Positions 1 through 5,796 of a DNA stretch of 6,373 nt are shown here, in pieces; position 1 is the first letter of the stretch; the number at the start of each line of letters is the position of its first letter. The DNA lies in assembly GCA_937983065.1 (NCBI GenBank), contig CALKAL010000123.1, forward strand, positions 1 through 6,373, given 5' to 3'. The translations under genes and the position numbers were made by a program. The notes beneath the pieces were generated by a model. It searched no databases. It was not told where the DNA came from and saw only the letters and a list, made by a program, of their open reading frames with translations. This DNA comes from an uncultured Bacillaceae bacterium (GTDB taxonomy: Bacteria; Bacillota; Bacilli; Bacillales; Alkalibacillaceae).

Positions 1-158
1 AGTAATTGATCAAGTTTTTGTTCAATATTTTTTATTTGATTCTTTTGTTCGCGGCTTCTACGAAAAGCAGTCACTAGGATAATAATTATTCCAATCATCA
101 CTAACAATACAAAGATTTGTACGATCATATCACCGATTAAAATTTGGTTAACGGGCAT
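1..158 (-). CDS. Small single-span membrane protein, DUF4083-like (partial, C-terminus off window)
   Basis: The first 52 codons are visible; the rest lies beyond the left edge. The protein opens with a short polar segment (MPVNQILIGD), then one hydrophobic span at about residues 11-31, then a basic stretch (FRRSREQKNQ) and the start of an amphipathic helix or coiled coil rich in Lys, Gln and Glu. This layout, with IGDM before the span and an RR..RE..NQIKNIEQKLD stretch after it, matches my memory of the short DUF4083 proteins of Bacillaceae, whose function is unknown. The positive charge after the span suggests N-terminus out, C-terminal helix in the cytoplasm. The ATG at 158 has a strong Shine-Dalgarno, GAGGAGG (172-166 on the minus strand), seven bases upstream, so the start is secure. 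The family name rests on memory and is less certain than the gene call. Confidence 0.72.
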   Translation of the reverse strand, partial: MPVNQILIGDMIVQIFVLLVMIGIIIILVTAFRRSREQKNQIKNIEQKLDQL

Positions 159-165
159 TATTTTT

Positions 166-172
166 CCTCCTC
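166..172 (-). promoter_or_regulatory. Ribosome binding site of the DUF4083-like gene
   Basis: GAGGAGG on the minus strand lies seven bases before the ATG at 158. It is the main evidence that the truncated reading frame at the left edge is a real gene. Confidence 0.75.
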
Positions 173-255
173 ATCAAGCAATAACAGATGTAGGCTTACT
201 ATATTTCTATATGTATTGTAGCATTTTGAAAATAATATTCATATTTGAGGGGCCC

Positions 256-290
256 AAAAAAGATCCACTTTTTAAAAGTAGATCTTTTTT
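256..290 (-). terminator. Rho-independent terminator after the DUF2165 gene
   Basis: An inverted repeat lies 38 bases past the DUF2165 stop codon. The arms are AAAAAAGATC at 256-265 and GATCTTTTTT at 281-290. Inside, after one mismatch, ACTTT (267-271) pairs with AAAGT (275-279) around a three-base loop. Read on the minus strand it ends in a run of six T, as a terminator should. The plus strand also ends in six T, so it could work both ways, but no plus-strand gene feeds into it. Confidence 0.8.
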
Positions 291-327
291 AAGTACTGAA
301 TAGCATTCAATTATAATTTCTTAAACT

Positions 328-825
328 TTACACTTCTTTAAACATTAGTGTAATAATCGTAGTGCCGACGAAAGTTGTAATTCGGAATGCGGAGTCAAGC
401 CCGTTCCAAGTACCACTCTGCCACATCGCAAACCATTCTCCTCCAACAACTTGGAAGCCGAAAAACCATAGAGCAACGGCTAATAAAAGTCCGACGAAGC
501 CCCATTTTTTTGCACCGTGGAATTCTTCTGGTGTTTTCTTAATATTTTTCAACATATAATAAGCACCAAATAAACACGCTAGAGCAATCACCCATTCGAC
601 AGCAATAATTAAAATATAAGCAATATGATAAATGACGACAGAATCAATCGCTCGGTACATGAGTGCATTTCCTTCAAAGGTTGTTTCCATACTTAATACC
701 CCTTGAACGAAATTAAAATTCGATTGATAGTCTGTCACATTACCAAATGCAACTACTAATACATAAAGACCAAAAAACCCGACTAAAGCTGTCATTGTTA
801 AACGTATCACATGGTTTGTAGTCAT
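328..825 (-). CDS. DUF2165 family small integral membrane protein
   Basis: This complete 165-residue protein has four likely membrane spans at about residues 8-28, 65-92, 107-127 and 147-162. A non-cytoplasmic loop between spans 1 and 2 carries the NFNFVQGVLSMETTF stretch, and the segment between spans 3 and 4 carries GGEWFAMWQSGTWNG. These conserved stretches, together with YHIAY and EW in span 2, fit the DUF2165 'predicted small integral membrane protein' family, which has no established function. The ATG at 825 is preceded by a near-perfect Shine-Dalgarno (AGGAGGTGA, 841-833). A possible sigma-A promoter, TTGATT-17-TATATT, lies at 877-849, though it would start transcription almost at the ribosome site. 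The gene ends with its own terminator and appears monocistronic. It is divergent from cwlD, so it is not part of the sporulation cluster by orientation. Confidence 0.88.
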   Translation of the reverse strand: MTTNHVIRLTMTALVGFFGLYVLVVAFGNVTDYQSNFNFVQGVLSMETTFEGNALMYRAIDSVVIYHIAYILIIAVEWVIALACLFGAYYMLKNIKKTPEEFHGAKKWGFVGLLLAVALWFFGFQVVGGEWFAMWQSGTWNGLDSAFRITTFVGTTIITLMFKEV

Positions 826-1037
826 TTTTCTCTCACCTCCTTTATAAAAATATAATATTGTATTCAGAAGAAATCAATTATTTTGACAGTTTTTAGATGA
901 AAAACGTTGCAAAAATATGAATTATGTCGATTTAGTGTTTTTGAATTCATGTAATAATGGGACTTACTTGTTTTTAAATTTTCTTTGAAAATATCGCTTA
1001 TAACTTCTTACTCGTTTCATAACTCCGGTGTCTCGTC

Positions 1038-1063
1038 CATATATTTAGATGAGGAGGTATCGA
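1038..1063 (+). promoter_or_regulatory. cwlD ribosome binding site, with a weak sigma-E-like -10 just upstream
   Basis: GAGGAGG at 1051-1057 is a strong Shine-Dalgarno and sits 6 bases before ATG 1064 and 9 before ATG 1067. An upstream in-frame ATG at 1049 abuts this site and has no ribosome site of its own, so it is not the start. CATATATT (1038-1045) with TTCATAAC (1016-1023) and a 14-base spacer resembles a sigma-E promoter, which would suit a mother-cell gene. However, it would place the transcript start within the ribosome site, so I trust only the ribosome site. Confidence 0.55.
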
Positions 1064-1768
1064 ATGATGAAGCGATTATTATTTATATTCATTTGGCTAA
1101 TCGGGTTATTATTACTAGTCTATTTATTAAAAATCCCGTTTCCGACTTTTTTTCAATCGACGGATACGACAATGCCGTTAGCAAATAAAATAATCATTAT
1201 CGACCCTGGTCACGGTGGTCCTGATGGTGGTGCACAAAATCAAGACGTAAAGGAAAAATCAATTACGCTGAAAACAGCCTTTTATTTAAAAGATTATTTA
1301 CAGCAAGCAGGGGCCATCGTCTATTTAACCCGGGAGACGGATATCGACTTGGCGCCAGATGATTTGAGAGGCTTATCGAAAAGAAAAGCTTATGATATAA
1401 GGAAGAGAGTTTCTTTCATTAATGATAGTCATGCGGATTTATTTATAAGTATTCATCTTAATTCTTTAACAGATCGTCGCTGGAAAGGGGCGCAAACTTT
1501 TTATTTTTCAGGAGACGAAAATGAAAAGTTAGCTAAGGCAATTCAAGAGCGAATGCGGATGATCTCGGATACGAATCGGGAAGCGTTAGCAATCAACCAT
1601 GTCTATTTATTAAAAAATGCAAATAAAACAGGTGCATTAGTCGAACTCGGTTTTTTATCGAATGAAGAAGAAGCGCAAAAGTTACTCGATGAAAATTATC
1701 AGCGGGAATTAGCTTCGGGCATTTATCAAGGCATTGTTGAATATATCATGGAGGAAAGTGCACCATAA
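1064..1768 (+). CDS. cwlD: N-acetylmuramoyl-L-alanine amidase CwlD, spore cortex
   Basis: This is a zinc amidase of the Amidase_3 family. In B. subtilis, CwlD removes the peptide side chain from muramic acid so that a deacetylase (PdaA) can form muramic-delta-lactam, the mark that germination lytic enzymes recognise in the cortex. Numbering from ATG 1064 gives 234 residues, close to the B. subtilis protein (about 237). Residues 1-23 are basic then hydrophobic, an N-terminal anchor or uncleaved signal. The catalytic domain starts at about residue 43. His50 (IDPGHGG), Glu64 (VKEKS) and His131 (SIHLNS) are the expected zinc ligands, and Glu194 (LVELGFLSN) is the expected catalytic acid. All are present, so the enzyme should be active. 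The gene lies 79 bases before salA with no terminator between, so read-through is possible. Place in the cluster and the motifs make the identity firm. Confidence 0.95.
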   Translation: MMKRLLFIFIWLIGLLLLVYLLKIPFPTFFQSTDTTMPLANKIIIIDPGHGGPDGGAQNQDVKEKSITLKTAFYLKDYLQQAGAIVYLTRETDIDLAPDDLRGLSKRKAYDIRKRVSFINDSHADLFISIHLNSLTDRRWKGAQTFYFSGDENEKLAKAIQERMRMISDTNREALAINHVYLLKNANKTGALVELGFLSNEEEAQKLLDENYQRELASGIYQGIVEYIMEESAP

Positions 1769-1777
1769 ACGTTACAA

Positions 1778-1806
1778 CTGAGACTTTTAATCATTTATGT
1801 TATACT
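1778..1806 (+). promoter_or_regulatory. Probable sigma-A promoter of salA with extended -10
   Basis: TATACT at 1801-1806 is preceded directly by TGT (1798-1800), giving an extended -10 of the TGnTATAAT type. CTGAGA at 1778-1783 lies 17 bases upstream and matches four of six -35 positions. The site falls in the cwlD-salA gap, so salA can be made in vegetative cells independently of cwlD. Transcription would start near 1813. Confidence 0.5.
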
Positions 1807-1847
1807 GACTTTGCAAACAATTTACTAATAAAAGGATGGTGTATCTC

Positions 1848-2900
1848 TTGATCACAGTTGAACGAATCCATGAATTACTGAATCCAATTAAAGATCCACA
1901 TATACATAAAACATTTGAGGAAACGAATGCGGTTCAAGATATAAAAATAAGAGAAGAGCGAAACCACGTCAGTATAAAAATTGCTTTAGCGAACCCAAAT
2001 TCTGCTGAGCAAATGCAGCTCCAACAAGAAATTGTCGGCTTACTTAAAAAAGAAGGGGTTGGTACTGTCGGTTTACGATTTACCGAATTACCTGAAGAGC
2101 TCCGTAAAGAATATCTTAATGAAGCAAATAAAGAACAAGAACGTAATTTAATTGGACAAACAGGGACGACCTTTATCTCTATTGCTAGTGGTAAAGGTGG
2201 GGTTGGGAAATCGACGGTAACGGTTAACCTCGCTGTCAGCCTTGCCCGTTTAGGTAAAAAAGTCGGAATTGTTGATGCGGATATTTACGGCTTTAGTGTA
2301 CCTGATATGATGGGGATTGAAAACCGTCCGAAAGTTCGTGGCGAGAAAATTATTCCTGTTGAACGTTTCGGGGTTCAAGTGATTTCAATGGGCTTTTTTG
2401 TTGAAGATAATTCACCGATTATTTGGCGTGGCCCAATGCTCGGTAAAATGCTTCAAAGCTTTTTTAAAGAGGTGGAATGGGGCGATTTAGATTATCTTCT
2501 ATTAGACTTACCTCCAGGAACAGGTGACATTGCGATGGATGTTCAAACTTTACTTCCGTCTTCTAAACAAATTATCGTCACAACCCCTCACCCGACAGCT
2601 GCTTTCGTTGCCGCTCGTGCAGGGCAAATGGCATTAAAAGCCGAGCATGAAATTTTAGGTGTCATTGAGAATATGGCTTATTTTGAAAGTAAGTTAACGG
2701 GTCAGAAGGAGTTCGTTTTCGGTGAAGGTGGCGGAGATAAGCTCGCCGAAGTATTGCAGACAGAAGTGTTAGGAAGACTCCCGCTAGAGCAGCCGTACGA
2801 TGAAGAAGATATTTTCGCACCAGGTGTTTACCAGGAAGACCACCCGAATGGGAAAGTTTATTTACAACTAGCTAATAAAGTGATTAATCGGACTAAATAA
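1848..2900 (+). CDS. salA: SalA, Mrp/ApbC-family P-loop ATPase and transition-state regulator
   Basis: Residues 1 to about 83 form a DUF59/MIP18-type alpha-beta domain; the rest is a MinD/Mrp-type ATPase. The deviant Walker A SGKGGVGKST is at 114-123, DADIYG at 143-148 and DLPPGTGD at 220-227. Most Mrp/ApbC proteins carry iron-sulphur clusters, but the Bacillus member SalA (YbaL) is known to repress scoC and thereby raise protease expression, and it is phosphorylated by PtkA at Tyr327. The matching tyrosine here appears to be Tyr328 (GVYQEDHP), by alignment from memory. The usual C-terminal CxxC is absent and the protein has no cysteine at all. I chose TTG 1848 as start: AGGATGGTG (1833-1841) sits six bases upstream, the length becomes 350 (B. 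subtilis 352) and the MI start agrees. ATG 1836 and GTG 1839 overlap that site. The gene ends at a strong terminator. Confidence 0.93.
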   Translation: MITVERIHELLNPIKDPHIHKTFEETNAVQDIKIREERNHVSIKIALANPNSAEQMQLQQEIVGLLKKEGVGTVGLRFTELPEELRKEYLNEANKEQERNLIGQTGTTFISIASGKGGVGKSTVTVNLAVSLARLGKKVGIVDADIYGFSVPDMMGIENRPKVRGEKIIPVERFGVQVISMGFFVEDNSPIIWRGPMLGKMLQSFFKEVEWGDLDYLLLDLPPGTGDIAMDVQTLLPSSKQIIVTTPHPTAAFVAARAGQMALKAEHEILGVIENMAYFESKLTGQKEFVFGEGGGDKLAEVLQTEVLGRLPLEQPYDEEDIFAPGVYQEDHPNGKVYLQLANKVINRTK

Positions 2901-2904
2901 AATG

Positions 2905-2953
2905 AACCTCCTCGAAAGTGATTTTCATACGTCACTTTTTGAGGAGGTTTTAT
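2905..2953 (+). terminator. Strong salA terminator, possibly bidirectional with gerD
   Basis: AACCTCCTC (2905-2913) pairs with GAGGAGGTT (2941-2949), and AAAGTGA (2915-2921) pairs with TCACTTT (2932-2938) around a ten-base loop. A small internal bulge separates the two stems. A T-rich tail follows on the plus strand just after the salA stop. On the minus strand the hairpin is followed by CATTTTATTT, so it may also stop gerD, whose stop codon is about 110 bases away. Confidence 0.85.
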
Positions 2954-3059
2954 TGTGAGTAAGTGCGTTTCTAACAGGATAGACGGATGTTGATATGACG
3001 GCTTTTTGTTGAAATTTTTAGGTGAAGATCACGTGATTTTTGTCCGAGATCACTGGCAA
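2951..3059. other. Convergent salA-gerD intergenic stretch
   Basis: No gene is visible here. The stretch contains a perfect ten-base palindrome, ATCACGTGAT (3028-3037), and a second GATCAC at 3048-3053. Read from gerD, GTGAT (3053-3049) could pair with ATCAC (3037-3033) as a weak hairpin, but no clean T run follows, so I do not call it a terminator. Confidence 0.35.
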
Positions 3060-3719
3060 TTAACTAGATCCACCGCCGCCACCTGAACTACTATTTCCGC
3101 TATCGCCACCTTGTCCACCACTATCTTCGCCACCGCCTCCATTTTCTTGATCATCTTGCCCTTGCATATTTTGTTGCTGTTCCTGAGCAGCTTTAAGTAA
3201 TGTTTCAATCATTTGTGCTTTAAATAAAGGGCTTTCTAACGTCTCCTGAATGGAATCTTCTAAATGCGATTTAAACGTTTGGCTTTTTAATGCAGTAGCG
3301 ATTAATTGCTGCATTTGCTCATTTTGAAAAAGCTGCATTAGTCGCTCTTGATATGTTGAGTCCGTCATCAACCCTTTCATTAAATCTTCATCCGACTCAC
3401 GGGTTGCTTCAACATAACTTTGTACGAAGGAAGGGTCTTCAAACAATTGACCGAAAAATTGCTTCCCTTTCTCATCATTGAAAGTCTGTTCAATCGCCTG
3501 TTTGACGGTTTCCGAATTTATGACAAGCTCGTGCTTCATTTCTTCTTCGTTTAAAACGTCTTTTAGTACATTTTTTCCGTCATCCGTTTTTAATATATCA
3601 ACGACCATTTTTTTAGTCGCTTCATAATCCTGGTTCGATTGTTGACCATCCGCTTGATTACAGCTTGTCATCATGAACATCATTGCGATAAATAGGATTG
3701 TTTTTAGTAATTTTTTCAT
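3060..3719 (-). CDS. gerD: GerD, spore germination lipoprotein
   Basis: GerD is the inner-spore-membrane lipoprotein that gathers the GerA-type nutrient receptors into the germinosome, allowing fast germination. From ATG 3719 the protein has 219 residues. Residues 1-19 are a lipoprotein signal (MKKLL, then a hydrophobic core) ending in lipobox MTSC, with Cys20 to be lipidated. Next come the family hallmark DYEATKKMVVDILKTDDGK and a helical body to about residue 185, ending in helix-forming, Gln-rich sequence. A tail of about 30 residues is almost only Gly, Ser, Asp, Gln and Glu. B. subtilis GerD is about 185 residues, so the tail accounts for the extra length. A longer in-frame ATG at 3812 adds 31 residues before the signal peptide and has no ribosome site; GAGGGG (3733-3728) sits eight bases before 3719. 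A sigma-G-like promoter lies upstream, fitting forespore expression. The gene is convergent with salA and divergent from kbaA. Confidence 0.94.
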   Translation of the reverse strand: MKKLLKTILFIAMMFMMTSCNQADGQQSNQDYEATKKMVVDILKTDDGKNVLKDVLNEEEMKHELVINSETVKQAIEQTFNDEKGKQFFGQLFEDPSFVQSYVEATRESDEDLMKGLMTDSTYQERLMQLFQNEQMQQLIATALKSQTFKSHLEDSIQETLESPLFKAQMIETLLKAAQEQQQNMQGQDDQENGGGGEDSGGQGGDSGNSSSGGGGGSS

Positions 3720-3751
3720 ATAAATAACCCCTCTAATTAACCTATATTCGT

Positions 3752-3781
3752 TAATATTAGATGGCTGTGAAAAATTATACA
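3752..3781 (-). promoter_or_regulatory. Probable sigma-G promoter of gerD
   Basis: On the minus strand TGTATA (3781-3776) is followed, after 17 bases, by AATATTA (3758-3752). This compares well with the sigma-G consensus TGMATA and CATACTA: five of six and five of seven positions. Transcription would begin about 25-30 bases before the gerD ATG, ahead of its ribosome site. gerD is a known forespore sigma-G gene in B. subtilis. Confidence 0.5.
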
Positions 3782-3881
3782 CATTTAAGACAAGCAAAAT
3801 AAGCCAATACATGATAAAATACGATACGTAAACACTTGTTTTTAAAGATTAAAGACTAATTAAATATTTATAATTGTGAAT

Positions 3882-3915
3882 AAACCGCACCAATTTGGCA
3901 CCCGGTTTTTGTTTT
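3882..3915 (+). promoter_or_regulatory. Terminator-like hairpin in the kbaA leader
   Basis: AAACCG (3882-3887) pairs with CGGTTT (3903-3908). A smaller CC/GG pairing around AATTT inside it could extend the structure. TTTTTGTTTT follows directly (3906-3915). It sits immediately before the kbaA ribosome site (GAGGAGG, 3917-3923) and so would lie in the 5' leader of any transcript begun upstream. It could be an attenuator or a short terminator. The outer stem is only six base pairs, so support is modest. Confidence 0.35.
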
Positions 3916-3930
3916 AGAGGAGGATTATTT

Positions 3931-4557
3931 GTGACGATACGAATTTGGTTTAAGCAATTTTTTCTTGTAACTGTTTTACTTGGGATAGTATCAACGCTCA
4001 TTATGAGTTTTTTCATTCAGCCCGAAATGTATGAGCCTTTTTTAAGTCCTTTTGATGCATGGGAGATTTTCGGCGCTTTAATGTGGTATTCTGCGTTAGG
4101 ATTTGTTTATAGTATGGTTAGTCAAATGGGCTTTTTCGCCTTTTTAGTCATACATCAATTCGGTATAGGTATTTTCCGTTCATTTTGGAATTACATATTA
4201 GCTGTCTTAGTTGCTATTACGTTATTTGACTTAGTTTATTTACGATACATAAGAGCCGATGAGCCTGAAAGTTTATTTCCTTATATCGTCGTTGCGCTCG
4301 TATTATTGATTTATGGCTTAGCTGTATCTTACGTAAAAGCAAAAGAGACGAATCGAAAAGCGTTCATCCCAGCTCTGTTCATCATGGTGACAATGACGAC
4401 ATTAGAGTGGATTCCGACTTTACGATTAGACGACTATCAATCAATGATGGTTATGATTGTCCCACTTTTACTATGTAATACGTATCAATTATTAAAGCTT
4501 CATCGAATTGTCGGGGTGAAAGAGAAAGATAAAGAAGTAGCAGAAGCGGCTAAATAA
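3931..4557 (+). CDS. kbaA: KbaA, KinB-signalling pathway activation protein
   Basis: KbaA is a membrane protein needed for the sensor kinase KinB to feed the Spo0A phosphorelay at sporulation onset; how it acts is not settled. The protein has 208 residues from GTG 3931 (B. subtilis about 198). There are about six membrane spans, near residues 8-29, 44-62, 66-82, 86-106, 116-136 and 145-190, the last stretch probably holding one or two. Family-like stretches are VSQMGFFAFLVIHQFGIGIFRS (63-84), LFDLVYLRY (98-106) and TTLEWIPTLRLDD (156-168). The charged C-terminus (VKEKDKEVAEAAK) should be cytoplasmic. GAGGAGG (3917-3923) seven bases before the GTG decides the start; an upstream in-frame ATG at 3895 lies inside the leader hairpin. 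The gene stands alone between divergent gerD and convergent pdaB and has its own terminator. Confidence 0.92.
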   Translation: MTIRIWFKQFFLVTVLLGIVSTLIMSFFIQPEMYEPFLSPFDAWEIFGALMWYSALGFVYSMVSQMGFFAFLVIHQFGIGIFRSFWNYILAVLVAITLFDLVYLRYIRADEPESLFPYIVVALVLLIYGLAVSYVKAKETNRKAFIPALFIMVTMTTLEWIPTLRLDDYQSMMVMIVPLLLCNTYQLLKLHRIVGVKEKDKEVAEAAK

Positions 4558-4568
4558 GAGGATGATTT

Positions 4569-4603
4569 AATCGGAGTAGTGAATGATCTACTCCGATTTT
4601 TTA
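4569..4603 (+). terminator. Rho-independent terminator of kbaA
   Basis: AATCGGAGTAG (4569-4579) and CTACTCCGATT (4588-4598) form a perfect eleven-base stem with an eight-base loop. A T run of six (4597-4602) overlaps and follows the stem. It lies 11 bases past the kbaA stop. Confidence 0.92.
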
Positions 4604-4921
4604 AATTTAATGAGTTTATGGTCATTATTTAGGTTTGACTGTTTAACTTAAATTGTGCCACGTTTAGTTGGAAAACCAGACCGTCGAGGCTTAAATATTC
4701 GTGTCTTCGATTGTGTGGTTAAACAGGGATTGGAATTGTTTCACTCCTTTTGCATTTGCGTAGTTGTTCAATGGGATGGGACTTTCGCGTTTGACATCTT
4801 GCATCTCGCAGTAATACTTTTATTTAATTGTTTCTCAATTGGTCTTGCATAGCCACGTTTATCATTAGACGAAAGAAGACTCCATCCTCAAAACCGATTA
4901 ACATTCCTGATGGGGGCTAGT
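4604..4921. other. 318-base gap between kbaA and pdaB with no supported gene
   Basis: Neither strand holds a convincing gene: the only open frames are short, lack a ribosome site and match nothing I know. The minus strand can be read as two adjoining protein-like pieces in different frames. One is RGYARPIEKQLNKSITARCK, at about 4856-4797; the other is NYANAKGVKQFQSLFNHTIE, at about 4766-4707. A stop and a frame change separate them. The pieces are hydrophilic and helix-like, so a decayed gene is possible but unproven. Near pdaB, CCGATT and AATCGG (4928-4933 and 4893-4898 on the plus strand) could form a long-loop terminator for pdaB followed by TTTT. Confidence 0.4.
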
Positions 4922-4934
4922 TCAATCAATCGGC
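4889..4934 (-). terminator. Weak candidate terminator of pdaB
   Basis: On the minus strand CCGATT (4933-4928, inside the last pdaB codons) can pair with AATCGG (4898-4893), followed by TTTT (4892-4889). The loop is about 29 bases and the stem only six, so this is a poor terminator, but nothing better is visible downstream of pdaB. Confidence 0.25.
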
Positions 4935-5677
4935 TCAATTTCAATATCCGCCGGGGACAATAATTCTGTCACTGTAACGAACTGATAACCGTCTTCTTTC
5001 TTTAAATGAATTAATTGAGTTAAAACATCCTTTGTATTCGTCAAATGATCGTCTGCTAAAAATAAAATAATATCCCCCGAGGAAAGCTGGTCGGCTAGAT
5101 ATTGACTCGTTTCCTCCGTTTGATCAAATCGATTCACATTACCGAATAAACTCCAAAAAACAGTTCGATACCCTAAAGAGCGAATATGTTGAACGACTTC
5201 TTCATTATATTTATTTTCCGGCGGTCTGACGTATGTTACAGGTTCATATTTAAAACGTTTTAACGTATCGACCCCATTTTTAATATCTTCTTCAATTGCC
5301 TTCACTGATTTGCTTTCATATGGTTCATTGTAAAAACCGAGCAGGCCAACCTCATGATTTTCAGAAATAATTAACTCCGCAATCTCCTTATTTCTCAAAG
5401 CCCATTCTCCATTAATAAAAAAAGTTGCCTTCACTTTTTCATCCTTTAAAACATCTAAAATTTGAATGATGACATCATCACCCCAAGCAACATTAAAAGT
5501 TAAGGAGATTTGCTGTTCCCCATTTAAACTTTTCGTAATCGCATCAGCCCTTTCAGATTGTTGAACTGGACTAAAAATGTAAATTGATGAGTAATAACTT
5601 GAAACAATGAACAAAATAAGCAAAAAAATAACGGACATTCCTTTTTTCCAACTTGTCCAATTAAAAGTGTAGAACAT
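4922..5677 (-). CDS. pdaB: PdaB-type sporulation protein, polysaccharide deacetylase fold, probably inactive
   Basis: PdaB (YbaN) is a sporulation protein of the NodB/polysaccharide-deacetylase fold; B. subtilis mutants make spores that fail late. Taking ATG 5677 gives 251 residues (B. subtilis about 254) and an N-terminus (MFYTFNW..WKKG) resembling the known one. AAAGG lies ten bases upstream. In-frame ATGs at 5686 and 5698 have no usable ribosome site. Residues 12-35 are a membrane anchor; the NodB domain follows. ISLTFNVAWGD (57-67), ATFFINGEWA (84-93), NHEVG (107-111), RPPENKYNEEV (151-161) and GDIILFLADD (201-210) are the five recognisable blocks. Asn62 replaces the usual catalytic Asp, both His of the HxxxH metal site are absent (Leu113, Asn117), and Leu207 replaces the His of LLH. 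A structural role is more likely than catalysis. A CATATATA at 5719-5712 resembles a sigma-G -10 but lacks a good -35. Confidence 0.88.
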   Translation of the reverse strand: MFYTFNWTSWKKGMSVIFLLILFIVSSYYSSIYIFSPVQQSERADAITKSLNGEQQISLTFNVAWGDDVIIQILDVLKDEKVKATFFINGEWALRNKEIAELIISENHEVGLLGFYNEPYESKSVKAIEEDIKNGVDTLKRFKYEPVTYVRPPENKYNEEVVQHIRSLGYRTVFWSLFGNVNRFDQTEETSQYLADQLSSGDIILFLADDHLTNTKDVLTQLIHLKKEDGYQFVTVTELLSPADIEIEPID

Positions 5678-5796
5678 GGGCACCATACCTTTAAACATTG
5701 TTTTAGAAATATATATATGTCTACAAGCATATTTTTAGAATGGACTAGGATTAAATCGTTTAAAAATATACTTTTACATGAATGGGTGGGAAGACG
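5678..5796. other. Divergent pdaB / small-ORF promoter gap
   Basis: AT-rich stretch that must hold the start signals of pdaB (minus) and of the small ORF (plus). CATATATA (5719-5712 on the minus strand) is a possible sigma-G -10 for pdaB. I see no convincing sigma-A pair for the small ORF. Confidence 0.35.

Noticed and set aside
362..559. Plus-strand 65-codon open frame
   Set aside because: It lies antisense within the DUF2165 gene, with no ribosome site and an unlikely composition.
1016..1045. Sigma-E promoter for cwlD (TTCATAAC-14-CATATATT)
   Set aside because: The sequence match is fair, but the transcript would start within the ribosome site, so I do not list it as a firm promoter.
1049..1063. 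Earlier in-frame ATG for cwlD at 1049
   Set aside because: It abuts the Shine-Dalgarno GAGGAGG and has no ribosome site of its own; the start must lie downstream at 1064 or 1067.
985..1188. Plus-strand 67-codon open frame overlapping cwlD
   Set aside because: It is a shadow frame across the cwlD start and lacks a ribosome site.
3028..3053. ATCACGTGAT palindrome as an operator or gerD terminator
   Set aside because: It lies between convergent gene ends, away from any promoter, and is not followed by a T run on the gerD strand.
3720..3812. N-terminal extension of GerD from ATG 3812
   Set aside because: It adds 31 residues ahead of a clear lipoprotein signal peptide, overlaps the likely sigma-G promoter and has no ribosome site.
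4655..4852. Plus-strand 65-codon open frame in the kbaA-pdaB gap
   Set aside because: There is no ribosome site, its Cys/Phe-rich composition is typical of a chance frame, and no family is recognisable.
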